A stretch of 51,105 nt of DNA from Candidatus Aminicenantota bacterium (lineage in GTDB: Bacteria; Acidobacteriota; Aminicenantia; Aminicenantales; JAFGAV01). Shown one piece after another: positions 7,779-17,500 of the stretch. A program made the position numbers and the translations under genes. The notes under the pieces were generated by a model that was not told where the DNA came from, did no database searches, and was given only the letters and a program-made list of their open reading frames with translations. How positions within the stretch are numbered: position 1 is the first letter of the stretch; each line of letters starts with the position of its first letter. The stretch covers positions 1-51,105 of the forward strand of contig JAFGAV010000015.1 in the NCBI GenBank assembly GCA_016933515.1, in the 5' to 3' direction.

Positions 7779-10700
7779 ATGAGAAAAAACGCCCTCAAGG
7801 GATTCCTCGCCTTCTTCCTCATCCTGGGTTTCGTCGCCGCCGGATCCGCCCAGAGGCACACGGGCGCCCTTTCCGGAACGGTCTTGGACGGCCGAAACAA
7901 ACCGCTGGCCGGCGCCGCGGTTCTCATCTTCGGCCCTTCGCTTTTCGGAACGAACGTCTATTTGACCACCGAGACCGGAACGTTCCGTTTCCCGGTTCTT
8001 TCGCCCGGGACATACGAACTGCGGTTCGAGATGCCGGGATACAAAACCCAGGTGCGAAAAGGCCTCGAAGTCGGCGTCGGAAAAACGATCGATCTGGTCG
8101 TCGCGCTCGAGCCTTCCGCGGACGAGGAGGCGGTCACGGTCTCCCCCCCCTCGCCCGTCGTGGACGCCGCGGCGTCCAAAAGCGGCGTCAACTACGACTC
8201 CGACCTCCTGACCGCTCTCCCCATGAACCGGGACCTGTACGACATCCAGAACTCCGTTCCGGGCGCCGTCTCCGAGGAATCGGCCGACCGGCGCGCCTCC
8301 TCCATCCTCGGCGGCACCGTTCGCAGCCAGCTCTACACCCTGGACGGCGCGCCGCTCAATGATCCGGCGTCCGGGCAGGCGATGATCAACATCAACACCG
8401 ACATCTACGACGAGATCGAGTTCGCCTCCGGCGGCCTCCCGGCTGAAATCGGCGCCGCCGATTCGACCCACGTCAACATCGTCAGCCGGTCGGGAGGAAA
8501 CGCGTTCGCCGGCGGCCTGACGGCCTACGGCACCGACGGCAGCATGGGCCGGGACCTTTGGACCCGCGAGGAGCTCTCCTCTCTGGGAGTCAATCCCCCG
8601 GAAAAATTCGACGATTTGAAGGACCTTTCCCTTTCCCTGGGCGGGCCGATTCTCCCCGACAGGCTGTGGTTTTTTCTCAACGGCCGCCGGCTGGTTTGGA
8701 GGCGGCTCAACCCCGGAGACTCCGAGAGACGGATGGCCCGGCTGGGATTCTCCGATGCCCAGCCCTACGACTCCGAACATCAGGAGTGGCTGGGTTTCGC
8801 CAAGCTGACCTTCCAGGCCACCCAGGACATCCGCTATATGGGTCTGTTCCACTACAACCATCTCCATGAGCCCGTCGACTCCGCGAGCATTGCTCCCCAA
8901 GTCGACCTGTCGTTCACCAGAATCCGGAACCACGAGAACGCCTTCACCACCGCCCACCAGTTCCATTGGGCGCTCAATCCCGACGCCTTCCTGGATGTCC
9001 GGGGTTCCCTCATCCGGCGCCGCTCCCCGCGTTTGGCGGCGACCGACGGCGAATACAGCCATTACGACGCCGTCCAGGATGTGTGGTGGGGATCGGCGGA
9101 TTACAGCGAGGACCGCCTTCTCAATATGTACGCGGCCTCGGCGTCGGTCACCGCCTTTCGGGACGGCTTCCTGGGCGCCCGACATGAGTTCAAGGCCGGG
9201 ATCGAATACCAGCAGGGCGAGGACCACCTCGACTGGTACCGTTCCAATCCCTATTACGCCTTATGGCGGGATTATGCCGCCGGCGACTTGTACTACGATT
9301 CCGACTCCGCCCGGCGGGGCCTCCTTCGCATGGCCTTCTGTCCAGACGGCGCGGCCCAATGGGATGTCCAGGAACACACCCGCCGCATCTCCGGTTTCGT
9401 GCAGGACAGCCTGCGCGCCGGTCGGCTGGCGGTCAACCTGGGGTTGAGGCTGAACTATGCGCAGCAGTATCAGCCCGAGATGAGCAGGCCCGAGCTCCGC
9501 TACGACTACGCGCCCGCCGGCGCCAACCCGGACTGGGCCGAAAACAATCCCAACGCCCTTCTCGAATCACTGATCGCGCAATACAAGGCCGACGTCGGCC
9601 CCGTTTCCCCCTGGGACGCCCTGAACACCCCGTGGAGAAAGACGGTCGATTTTCTCACCCTTTCCCCGAGGATCGGCGTCGTCTACGACCTCACCGGAGA
9701 CGGAAAGACCGCGGCCAAGCTGTCCTGGTCCCGATACGCCGAGCCTCCGTGGACGGACAAATACAACGCCTCCCGGATCTTCGGACCCGGCGCCGTGCAG
9801 TGGATCTGGACGGACACGAACGGCAACGGCCTTCTCGATCTGCCGCCCACCGACAGCTATGTCTTCGATTCCGCTTTCTCCAATCCCCGCCAGGACCTCG
9901 ATTTCCGATACTATCCCGAAAACCTCAAGGCTCCCACCCTGGACGAGCTCCTCGTCGGTGTGGAGCGCGAGATCTTCAGGGACTTCCGGATCGGGCTCGA
10001 ATTCCTCTACCGGATGAGCAGGAATCTCGTCGAGGATTTCGACGTCGTCAACGGCTACGATCCCGAAGCCGTGGATGAAAACGGCGACCCTCTCTGGCTG
10101 CCCTTCACCTTCACCGACCCCGGCGCGGACAATGCCTGGGGCACGGCGGACGACCGGCCGATGACCGTATACGGCCTGCGGGCCGACCGGCCGGACGCGG
10201 AATATTCGGCCGGCAATCCGGCCGAAGCCAAGCGGCGCTATTGGGCGTCCGTCCTGTCGTTCTCCAAACGCATGTCGAACAGGTGGCAGCTGTCCGGTTC
10301 GATCCTTTACAGCTCCTTCGCCGGCAACTGCAGCCCGGGCACCGACGCCACGCTGGGCCGAAGCGCGATGTTCGACAATCCCAACGTCATGATCAACTCC
10401 ACCGGCGCGCTGTGGGCCGACCGGCCGCTCCAGGTCAAGATCATCGGCTCCTACGCTCTGCCGCAGGGAATCCTTATCAGCGCCTTCTTCCGGCATTTCT
10501 CGGGCCGTCCCTGGAACCGGACTCTGCGCGTCTATTTTCCCTCGGGTTTTGGAGCCGCATACGGAGGCGTGACGTCCACCTTCGTCACCGTCAACGCCGA
10601 GGAACTCGGCTCAAGGCGCACGCGGCCCTTCACCAACCTCGACCTCCGCTTGGAGAAGACTTTCGCTCTCAACGGCTTCCATCTTCAAATCTTCGCCGAC

Positions 10701-10868
10701 GTCTTCAACATCACCGGCCAAACCGAGAAAATCGTCCGTGAGGATCCCGCCGCCCGTCTGCGCTACGATCTCGACGCGCCCGTGATCGAGCTCGATCCCG
10801 GCTACAACAGCGTCATCGCCGTTTCCGGCGTCCGCTCGATCCGCCTCGGAGCCCGCCTCAAGTTCTAA
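7779..10868 (+). CDS. TonB-dependent receptor with carboxypeptidase-regulatory-like N-terminus
   Basis: 1029 residues. A signal peptide (1-24, cleavage near GSAQ) is followed by a beta-sandwich of the carboxypeptidase-D regulatory type (about 30-112, GTVLDGRNKPLAGAAV), a plug domain (about 125-240, LYTLDGAPLNDPASG and VNIVSRSGG), and a long region rich in aromatic and alternating residues for the outer-membrane barrel. The chain ends in GARLKF, a terminal aromatic as the BAM complex recognises. This architecture is common in Acidobacteriota and Bacteroidota and takes up large substrates with TonB-ExbBD (not present here). The substrate is unknown. AAAGGA at 7767-7772 supports the ATG at 7779; an in-frame ATG at 7764 is the alternative. 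Confidence 0.9.
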   Translation: MRKNALKGFLAFFLILGFVAAGSAQRHTGALSGTVLDGRNKPLAGAAVLIFGPSLFGTNVYLTTETGTFRFPVLSPGTYELRFEMPGYKTQVRKGLEVGVGKTIDLVVALEPSADEEAVTVSPPSPVVDAAASKSGVNYDSDLLTALPMNRDLYDIQNSVPGAVSEESADRRASSILGGTVRSQLYTLDGAPLNDPASGQAMININTDIYDEIEFASGGLPAEIGAADSTHVNIVSRSGGNAFAGGLTAYGTDGSMGRDLWTREELSSLGVNPPEKFDDLKDLSLSLGGPILPDRLWFFLNGRRLVWRRLNPGDSERRMARLGFSDAQPYDSEHQEWLGFAKLTFQATQDIRYMGLFHYNHLHEPVDSASIAPQVDLSFTRIRNHENAFTTAHQFHWALNPDAFLDVRGSLIRRRSPRLAATDGEYSHYDAVQDVWWGSADYSEDRLLNMYAASASVTAFRDGFLGARHEFKAGIEYQQGEDHLDWYRSNPYYALWRDYAAGDLYYDSDSARRGLLRMAFCPDGAAQWDVQEHTRRISGFVQDSLRAGRLAVNLGLRLNYAQQYQPEMSRPELRYDYAPAGANPDWAENNPNALLESLIAQYKADVGPVSPWDALNTPWRKTVDFLTLSPRIGVVYDLTGDGKTAAKLSWSRYAEPPWTDKYNASRIFGPGAVQWIWTDTNGNGLLDLPPTDSYVFDSAFSNPRQDLDFRYYPENLKAPTLDELLVGVEREIFRDFRIGLEFLYRMSRNLVEDFDVVNGYDPEAVDENGDPLWLPFTFTDPGADNAWGTADDRPMTVYGLRADRPDAEYSAGNPAEAKRRYWASVLSFSKRMSNRWQLSGSILYSSFAGNCSPGTDATLGRSAMFDNPNVMINSTGALWADRPLQVKIIGSYALPQGILISAFFRHFSGRPWNRTLRVYFPSGFGAAYGGVTSTFVTVNAEELGSRRTRPFTNLDLRLEKTFALNGFHLQIFADVFNITGQTEKIVREDPAARLRYDLDAPVIELDPGYNSVIAVSGVRSIRLGARLKF

Positions 10869-10966
10869 GCGCAAGCGCGCGGCCGTCCGCGGCTCGGGAG
10901 GAACGGCTGAGGCCCCTGCGCGGCCGTTCGAACCGTGCCGGGCGGCGTGACGCTCCTCCTTCTCCG

Positions 10967-11941
10967 TCAGAAATCCATCACTTTCCGCAGCTCTTCGCCG
11001 CCCGTGCGGTTGGTCAACTTGACGTGAAGGGTGTTCTTCCCCTTGGCCAGCCGATCGAGACCCTTGTCTACGATGAGGGGAATCTCCCACCGGTGCCTGG
11101 CGTTTCTTTTATCCTTGAGCTCGTTCTCGTTCAGCAAAATCTGGAGCGAGTCCTTGAACTCCCAGACCGTACTCTTTTCGGCGTCCCTGAGACTGAGCTC
11201 GCAGTCGAGCGTCGTTTCCAGATTATCGCCCACGGATTTGAACCATATGACGGAGTAAGGGATTTCCAAGACAACCAGGGCCTCGAGGCGATCCTCTCCG
11301 ACGAAGCCCTTGTTGAGGCTCCAGGAAAAATCGAAAAGCGATTTCTCGGTGCGGAACGTCTGCATGGAACGGGCCTGGGCCTTGCTCAACTCGTGCATGT
11401 AAGACAGGTTGATGTCCCGCAGAGAGGTCAAATCGTAGGTCACCAGCCGGAAGTCGCCCGTGCAGTAGGCATCCACGAAAAGCACGGGAAAGTCTCCGTA
11501 ATACCAGAGCTCGCCGCATCGGGCGTTGATCTGAAAATCCGTGGGATTGCGGATGCGGTCCATGGGCGGGCCGAAGAGGATGTAGATCCGACCCCGATCG
11601 GTCAACCAGCCGTCCCGGCCTTCCCCGACAAAAAGCTCGTTGGCCCGATCGATGCGGCTCAGATATTCGATCTTGAACTCGTTGTCCTGCGTCTCAGGAT
11701 CCGGATCGCGACGCTTCCAGAAGTCTTCGATGAATTTTCCCCTTTCCTCCGCCGGAAGTTCGAGAAGGATCTTTCTCTCCTCGGAGGTGATGATGTAGCG
11801 GACCTGGGACAGGAACTCGGCGCTCTCCGGGTCGAGCTGCCGCTCGAGCCTGTACAGTCGGCAGGACAGGGCGGAAAACGCCAGGGCGGCCGTCAAGAAT
11901 ACGACTATCGCCCCTGAGGCGATGGACACGCGGTTTCTCAT
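10967..11941 (-). CDS. GWxTD-domain (probable lipo)protein
   Basis: 324 residues. An N-terminal hydrophobic segment ends in SALSC (C27), an imperfect lipobox, so it is probably a membrane-anchored periplasmic protein. The defining GWxTD motif is GWLTD at 111-115, followed by GRIYILFGPP (117-126). It is preceded by the family block FWKRRDPDPETQDNEFK (74-90). The biochemical function of this domain is not established; it is common in Acidobacteriota, Aminicenantes and related phyla. The start is fixed by AAAGGAG about 6 nt upstream of the ATG at 11941. It converges with the TonB-dependent receptor across 98 bp of GC-rich, hairpin-prone sequence with no T-run. Confidence 0.88.
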   Translation of the reverse strand: MRNRVSIASGAIVVFLTAALAFSALSCRLYRLERQLDPESAEFLSQVRYIITSEERKILLELPAEERGKFIEDFWKRRDPDPETQDNEFKIEYLSRIDRANELFVGEGRDGWLTDRGRIYILFGPPMDRIRNPTDFQINARCGELWYYGDFPVLFVDAYCTGDFRLVTYDLTSLRDINLSYMHELSKAQARSMQTFRTEKSLFDFSWSLNKGFVGEDRLEALVVLEIPYSVIWFKSVGDNLETTLDCELSLRDAEKSTVWEFKDSLQILLNENELKDKRNARHRWEIPLIVDKGLDRLAKGKNTLHVKLTNRTGGEELRKVMDF

Positions 11942-12149
11942 GATTTCTCCTTTGAAGCCTCTGGACTCCGCAGCCAGGCGGGCGGGTCGGGATTCCTGTC
12001 CAAGGATTGCTCCCCGACGGATCGGACGTCTCTCTCCCTGCCCAGGCCGAGACGTCCTTCGTGATTCACGCTCTCTTTTCACCGTCCTTCGGCTGTGCGT
12101 TTCCTTAACTTCATAAGGATAAATCACCCGCCGTCCCGCTGACAAGGTG
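11942..12149. other. Intergenic stretch without a recognised gene
   Basis: The 208 bp between arsC and the GWxTD gene hold the ribosome-binding site at its end and a weak TTGTCA-N17-TTATCC promoter-like pair (minus strand, 12145-12117). The minus frame is open but looks non-coding (Arg/Ser-rich). Confidence 0.5.
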
Positions 12150-12620
12150 TTACGGTTTCCGCGTCCTGGGTCCGTCTTGCCGTGCCGGCTCCCCCCACAG
12201 GCCGACAAGCCAATTCCGGATTTCGTCCCGGATGCGGCGGACACAGGCCAGGACCTCGCTCCACTCGCCGGAACACCGCGAGGGATCGGCGAAACCGCGA
12301 TGCCATCTTTTTCCGCCTCCCGGGAAATAGGGGCAGGCCTCCTGCGCCTGGTCGCAAACGGTGACGACGTAATCGAACTCCCGGCCGGCGAACTCGCTGA
12401 CGTTCTTGGACTTGTGTCCGGTCAGGTCGATTCCCTCCTCGGCCATAACCGCCGCCACGGCAGGATTGAGGGCTGTCGGTTCGGTGCCCGCGGAGAACGC
12501 TTGAAAACGGCCGGGATAGAGGCTCTTGACATAGGCCTCGGCCATCTGGGACCGGCCGGAATTGTGGGTGCAGACGAAAAGGACGGTCGGAGGGACGGCG
12601 GAAGATTCTTTCTGAAACAC
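12150..12620 (-). CDS. arsC: Thioredoxin-coupled arsenate reductase ArsC (LMW phosphatase fold)
   Basis: 156 residues. The phosphatase loop CTHNSGRS gives C17 and R23 (CX5R). The redox pair C89 and C96 lies in VCDQAQEAC, with general acid D112 in ADPSR. The spacing C17-C89-C96 matches the C10-C82-C89 relay of Staphylococcus aureus ArsC, so arsenate reduction with thioredoxin is more likely than protein-tyrosine phosphatase activity. No arsR, arsB or acr3 gene is adjacent, which is unusual for an ars locus. The start is a GTG at 12620; its promoter (TTGACG-N17-TAGAAT) ends 6 nt upstream and there is no Shine-Dalgarno, so the mRNA appears leaderless. Confidence 0.9.
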   Translation of the reverse strand: MFQKESSAVPPTVLFVCTHNSGRSQMAEAYVKSLYPGRFQAFSAGTEPTALNPAVAAVMAEEGIDLTGHKSKNVSEFAGREFDYVVTVCDQAQEACPYFPGGGKRWHRGFADPSRCSGEWSEVLACVRRIRDEIRNWLVGLWGEPARQDGPRTRKP

Positions 12621-12626
12621 AGAGAG

Positions 12627-12655
12627 ATTCTAATGGGAATCGAAAGAACCGTCAA
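12627..12655 (-). promoter_or_regulatory. Leaderless promoter of arsC
   Basis: On the minus strand TTGACG (12655-12650), a 17-bp spacer and TAGAAT (12632-12627), then 6 nt to the GTG start. The predicted transcription start is the start codon. Confidence 0.7.
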
Positions 12656-12757
12656 TCTCCCGCTCGGCGTCCGGTTCCTCCCCCTCCATCCGTCCCTGAA
12701 GGCGGCGTGTCGGGGACGCACTCCGAACCATGAGCGCTCGGGGCGGAATGCCAAAGA

Positions 12758-12844
12758 TGGTGCGGAAGGTGGGACTCGAACCCACACAGTCTTGCGACCA
12801 TAAGCTCCTGAGGCTTACGCGTCTGCCAATTCCGCCACTTCCGC
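12758..12844 (-). tRNA. tRNA-Leu(CAG)
   Basis: An 87-nt tRNA with encoded CCA. The acceptor arms are GCGGAAG at the 5' end (12844-12838) and CTTCCGC before the discriminator A. The anticodon stem TAAGC/GCTTA encloses loop CTCAGGA with anticodon CAG. A long variable arm, typical of class II tRNA-Leu, is followed by the T loop GGTTCGAGTCC. It decodes CUG. It has its own near-consensus promoter. Confidence 0.97.
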
Positions 12845-12878
12845 ACGCGACAAAGCCGTCCTCAGGGATTGAGGGATT

Positions 12879-12907
12879 ATTATAGTCGACGACCTCCGGC
12901 GAGTCAA
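12879..12907 (-). promoter_or_regulatory. Promoter of tRNA-Leu
   Basis: On the minus strand TTGACT (12907-12902), a 17-bp spacer and a perfect TATAAT (12884-12879), 34 nt upstream of the tRNA. The -35 directly abuts the 9-bp target duplication of the inverted-repeat element (12908-12916). Confidence 0.85.
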
Positions 12908-13204
12908 TTTGGCGAAGGCTCCATGACGTTTTGTATGGTTTTTTTGCGTGAGCCTTGGGCCTGGGGGAGGGCTTCGGCACCCGGCCGCGGGTTTTTCACG
13001 CCGCGGAATCTCCGGGTTTCTCAGTCGGCTTCGCGATACGCTCGCTGACGCGAGCTGTGCTCAGCCGGCCGGCTAGAATAGGCCGGAACCCTTCGAAACC
13101 CGTCGATTCCGGGCTAAACCGCTTATGGCGCCTCAACCCTCCCCCAGACCCTTGGCTCTCAGTCTAAAATTCACCACACTATTCGTCATAGAGCCTTTGG
13201 CGAA
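12908..13204. mobile_element. Complete 279-bp inverted-repeat (MITE-like) element with 9-bp target duplication
   Basis: The element spans 12917-13195 and is flanked by the direct repeat TTTGGCGAA (12908-12916 and 13196-13204). Terminal inverted repeats of about 50 bp begin GGCTCCATGACG on the left and end CGTCATAGAGCC on the right, with a conserved GTATGGT / ACCACAC block. There is no transposase reading frame, so it is non-autonomous. The interior carries a hairpin module (13012-13072) also present at 1-62. Related copies are at 23412-23493 (short) and 30902-30980 (truncated). Confidence 0.85.
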
Positions 13205-13253
13205 TCCGTCTCGCCCCCACAGCGCGCCGGAGCGAGAGGGGGCCGCGCGTCCC

Positions 13254-13282
13254 TTGACAAACAGGAGGCCGGCTCCTATTTT
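13254..13282 (+). promoter_or_regulatory. Promoter of the eRF1-like gene
   Basis: TTGACA (13254-13259), a 17-bp spacer and TATTTT (13277-13282), about 90 nt upstream of the ATG at 13372. Confidence 0.8.
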
Positions 13283-13371
13283 ATTAAAAGTGGGTTTTTT
13301 CTCTCGGATTCCACGGCTTTTCTCCTGCCTGTTATGCAATTCCCTTCGGGATATTCATCCAAGGAGGTCTC

Positions 13372-14517
13372 ATGAAACTGGAAGATTTGAGCCAGGTCGA
13401 AGAGCTGGCCAAGTTTCGCAGCCCGGAGTTTCTCACGACATCCCTGTATCTCGATTGCGATAAAGGACGTCTTTCAAAAAAAGAAATCGCTCTCGCGCTG
13501 AAGAATCTGATCAGCCGGGGGCGTGAACAAGCCGGCGTCCTGGACCTCCCGAAGGATCAGAAGGAATCCCTGGCCTCGGACCTCGAGCTCATGGCCGATC
13601 GCGCCGCCGCCCGCCTGGCGGGTTCGAGCCCTCCGGGACTCGCTTTGTTTTCCTGTGCGGGGAAAAAATTTTGGAAGGAATTCGAACTGGGCGCCTCGCC
13701 GCGCAACCGCCTCATTTTCGACCGCAACCCCTATGTCAAGCCGCTGACGGTCGTGCTGGACGAATCCCTCCGCGTCTGCGTCCTGCTCGTGGACCGGCGG
13801 GAGGCGCGCTGGCTGGACGTGCGCTCGGGGGAGGCCGTCGCCCTGGACAGCCTCAGCTCGGACGTCCCGAGCAAGATCAGGCCGGGAGGATTCCAGGGAA
13901 CGGACTCCAAAAGAATCGAACGCCATGTGGAGGCCCACCTGCTGGATCACCTGAAAAAAACGGCCCAGAAAACTTTCGATCTGTTCAAGGAGCACCCTTT
14001 CGACGTCCTCTTCCTGGGGTGCGCGGACGAGCTTCGGCCGGACATGGAGTCGCTGCTTCATCCCTACGTGAAGAACAAGCTGCGGGGATCGCTCAAACTG
14101 AAACCGGGCGCCGCGCCGGACAAAGTGCTCCACGCGGCCGAGGAAAGGGAAAAAGAGCTCAAGACGGAGGAGGAAGGCAAGCTCCTCGACCTTTTCACTT
14201 CGGAGCTCGAGAAGGGCGGTCTGGCCGTTTCCGGCCTGCGTGACACCCTCCGCAGCCTCAACACCGGAGAGGCGTTGACTCTGCTCGTCAGCCGCGGACT
14301 GTCGGCGCCCGGCGCCCTCTGCCCCCGCTGCCGGCTTCTCTGGCTGGAAGAAAAGGAATGCCCGGTCTGCCGCAAGCCCACGGCGGCGGTTCTGGACATC
14401 GTCGACGAGGCCGTGGAGGCGGCCCTGGACAAAAAGACCGGCGTCCGGCACATCAATCCGCCCTCACGGCTCGACCACTACGGTCAAATCGGCGCCCTGT
14501 TGAGATACAAAATCTAA
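13372..14517 (+). CDS. Bacterial archaeo-eukaryotic release factor (baeRF)-like protein with C-terminal zinc ribbon
   Basis: 381 residues. The N-terminal SLYLDCDKGRLSKKEIALALKNL block and the overall layout match bacterial proteins related to eRF1/Vms1 (baeRF, family 10 type): an N-terminal domain, a central beta-alpha domain (about 125-245), and a C-terminal domain. A CX2C-X9-CX2C zinc ribbon (C317, C320, C330, C333) lies near the end. Relatives are suspected to act on stalled ribosomes or peptidyl-tRNA, but no GGQ motif is evident here and no activity can be assigned. The start is fixed by AAGGAGG at 13361-13367. It has its own strong promoter and converges with the RND operon. Confidence 0.75.
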   Translation: MKLEDLSQVEELAKFRSPEFLTTSLYLDCDKGRLSKKEIALALKNLISRGREQAGVLDLPKDQKESLASDLELMADRAAARLAGSSPPGLALFSCAGKKFWKEFELGASPRNRLIFDRNPYVKPLTVVLDESLRVCVLLVDRREARWLDVRSGEAVALDSLSSDVPSKIRPGGFQGTDSKRIERHVEAHLLDHLKKTAQKTFDLFKEHPFDVLFLGCADELRPDMESLLHPYVKNKLRGSLKLKPGAAPDKVLHAAEEREKELKTEEEGKLLDLFTSELEKGGLAVSGLRDTLRSLNTGEALTLLVSRGLSAPGALCPRCRLLWLEEKECPVCRKPTAAVLDIVDEAVEAALDKKTGVRHINPPSRLDHYGQIGALLRYKI

Positions 14518-14557
14518 GCCGTCCGGCGGATCGGGCGGGCGGCACCGGTCGCAAGAC

Positions 14558-17500
14558 TCAGCGTTTGGCCTTGGCTTTGGCCTCCCGGAAGCGGATCCTG
14601 CTCACCAGACTGTACATGATGGGCACGACGAACAGGGTCAGGAGCGTCGTGGCCGTCAGGCCGCCGGCCACGGCCACGGCCAGGGGAGAGCGCAACTCGG
14701 CTCCGGCCGAAGTGCTGAAGGCCATGGGCATCATGCCCAGAATGGTCGTCAGCGCCGTGATCAGGACGGGCCGCAGACGGGTGACGCTGCCCTCGACAAT
14801 GGCTTCCCGCGGATCCGTGCCCTTCTTGCGGAGCTGGTTGATGTAGTCGATCATCACGATGCCGTTGTTGACCGCGATCCCGGCCAGGATGACCACGCCG
14901 ATGAGTATGGCCAGGCTGACCGGCTTGCCGCTGATGAGGAGGCCGGCGGCGATGCCGATGGCCGCCAGGGGAATGGTGAACATGATGACGAAGGGATGGA
15001 CGAACGATTCGAACTGGGAGGCCATGACCATGTAGACCAGCAGGGTGGCCAAAGCGAACGCCCCGGCGATGATAAGGAAGGCCTCCTGCATTTCCTTGAA
15101 CTCGCCGCCGAATTCCAGGAAATATCCGGGCGGCAGCTCTTTCTGGACGCGTCCCAGGCGCTTTTGGATGTCCCGCACGACGCCGCCCAGGTCCCTCCCG
15201 GCGATGTTGGCCAATACCGAGACACGACGCATCTGGTTTTCCCGGGTGATCTGAATGGGCCCGGCCCCGCGGCTGATATCAGCCACTTGGGACAAAAGGA
15301 CGGGCTGCCCCAATGGCGTCAAGATGGGCAGGGAGCGGATGTCGTCCATGGATTCGCGGTCCTTGGCCTGGAACCGGACACGGATGTCGATCTCTTCGCC
15401 GGATTGCCGGAGCCTCGTGGCCACCCGGCCTTTGGTCGCCGTCTGGACCGTGCCGGCCACCTGTCCGACGGACAGGCCGAGCTGCGAGGCCCTCTCCCGG
15501 TCCACGAGGATCCGGTACTCGGGCTTGCCCTCGGCCAGGGAATGGGTGAGGTCGCGCAGGCCGTCCACATCCTGGATGGTTTCGACGATGCGGTCGGCGG
15601 CCGTTTTGAGCACGGCCAGGTCGCGGCCGTAGAGCTTGATGTCCACGGGCGCGGAGCTGCCCGACATGAACTGGCTCATGTCCAGCGACTCAAAAGTCAC
15701 GTTCTTGAGGCGGGGGAAATCCTTCCGGACGGCCTCCAACAGCTCGTTGTCCGACAGGAGGCGCTCTTCCTTGTTCTTCAGCCCCACCCACAGCAGGCCC
15801 TCATGGGGCCCCTGAGGATTCATGGCACTTGAGGAATCGCCGGGATTGTCCTCGGCCTGGCTTCCCGCCTGGGCCATCACCATCGAGACCTCCGGCCGCT
15901 TCCGCATCAGGTCCTCGACCTGAGAGACGACCCGGTCGGTCTCTTCGAGAGACGTTCCCACCGGAAGCTTGATTTTCATCAGGATCATGTTGCGGTCCAT
16001 GGAGGGCATGAATTCCGTACCGGCGACTCCAAAGAACACGACGAGAGACAGGATGAAAAGCGCCAGAACGGCGGCCAGAACCCGGCCGCGGTTTCGGAGA
16101 GCGGACTCGAGCCAACGGCGGTAAACGGCCTTCGCCGCCTCGAACTTCGGTTCACTTTTCTTGGCGGACGGAGTGCTCCCTCCTCTCTTCTTGAACAGCA
16201 GGGAGGCGAAGAGAGGGACGACGGTCAGGGCCACGAACAGCGAGGAGATGAGCGAGAAGGCCACGGCCAGCGACAGGCCCTGAGTCAGTTTGCCGGTGAT
16301 GCCCTTGGCGAAAATCATAGGGAAAAAGACCGCGATCGTGGTCAGCGTCGAGGCGGTGATGGCCATGCCCACCTCCGAGGCCCCGACGATGGCCGCCTGA
16401 TCGGGCGACGCCCCGCTTTCCAAGTGCCGGAACATGTTCTCGATGACAACGATGGCGTTGTCGACAAGCATGCCGATCCCCAAGGCCAGACCTCCGAGGG
16501 TCAAGAGGTTGAGAGTGTATCCGGCCAGGTTGAAGGCGATGAAGGTGGTGACGATCGACAGAGGAATGGCCAGGGAGATGACGAATGTCGGCCGCCAGTT
16601 GCGGAGAAAGAGGAAGATGAGGCCGATGGCCAGCAGGCCGCCGAAAACGGCGTCCCGGACGGTGCGGCTCGTGACCCGCTCGATCATCTCCGCCTGGTCC
16701 ATGATTTCGTTGAAAGCCACGTCTCCGGGCAGCGTTTTCATGATCGCAGCCAGCTCGCGCTCCACCTGGCGTCCGGTGATGGCCGTGTTGGCGCCCGAGC
16801 GCTTGGTGACGATGAGGAACACGCCCGGCCGGCCCTGGACGCGGGCCGTGTAGCGAGACTCCTTGACCGTGTCCCGGATCCGGGCCACGTCCCGGAGATG
16901 GACGGGGAGGCCTGCGGCCGAGACGCCGACGACGACCGAGCCGATGTCCTCGAGATCCGCGAATTCGCCCTGGGTTCTGACCAGAAAATCGCTGTGGCGC
17001 TCGATGATGTTGCCCGCCGGCTGGTTGACGTTTTCCATCCTCAGGGCCATGAGGATCGCGTCCAGGGACAGCTTCTGCGCCTCCAGCGCGGCCCGGTCCA
17101 CGTCCACCAGGATCTCGCGCGTCTCCGTGGCGAAGACGGCCGCGGCGGCCACTCCGTCGAGCCTCTCCAAGCGGTGGGTGACTTCATCCTCGATGAGCTT
17201 CTTGAGCTCGAAAATGGGGCGATTGGCCATGATGCCGTAAAAAACGACCGGCATCTGCGCCAGGTTGAACTTGACGACGAGGGGGTCCGAGGCTTCCTCG
17301 GGCATGAGCTGCTTGTAGAGCCCGATCTGGTCGCGGATGTCCTGGGCGGCGAAGTCGAGGTTCGTTCCCCACTCGAACTCGACGCTGATGGACGACACGC
17401 CCTCCAGGCTCGAGGAACTGACCTTTTTCACCCGGTTGACGGAACTGATGACCTGCTCCAGAGGCTTGGTCAGGGTGTTCTCCACGTCCTCGGACGAGGC

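Noticed and set aside
7656..9227. 523-residue antisense frame in the TonB-dependent receptor
   Set aside because: No recognisable domain; the plus strand protein has plug and barrel features.
10862..10966. Possible bidirectional terminator between the receptor and the GWxTD gene
   Set aside because: GC-rich inverted segments exist, but no T-run on either strand, so a Rho-independent terminator cannot be claimed.
12150..12844. Arsenic-resistance operon
   Set aside because: Only arsC is present; neighbours are a tRNA and a GWxTD gene, with no arsR, arsB or acr3.
12917..13195. Assignment of the element to a named IS family from its ends
   Set aside because: The GGCTC start and 9-bp duplication resemble more than one family; without a transposase the call would be a guess.
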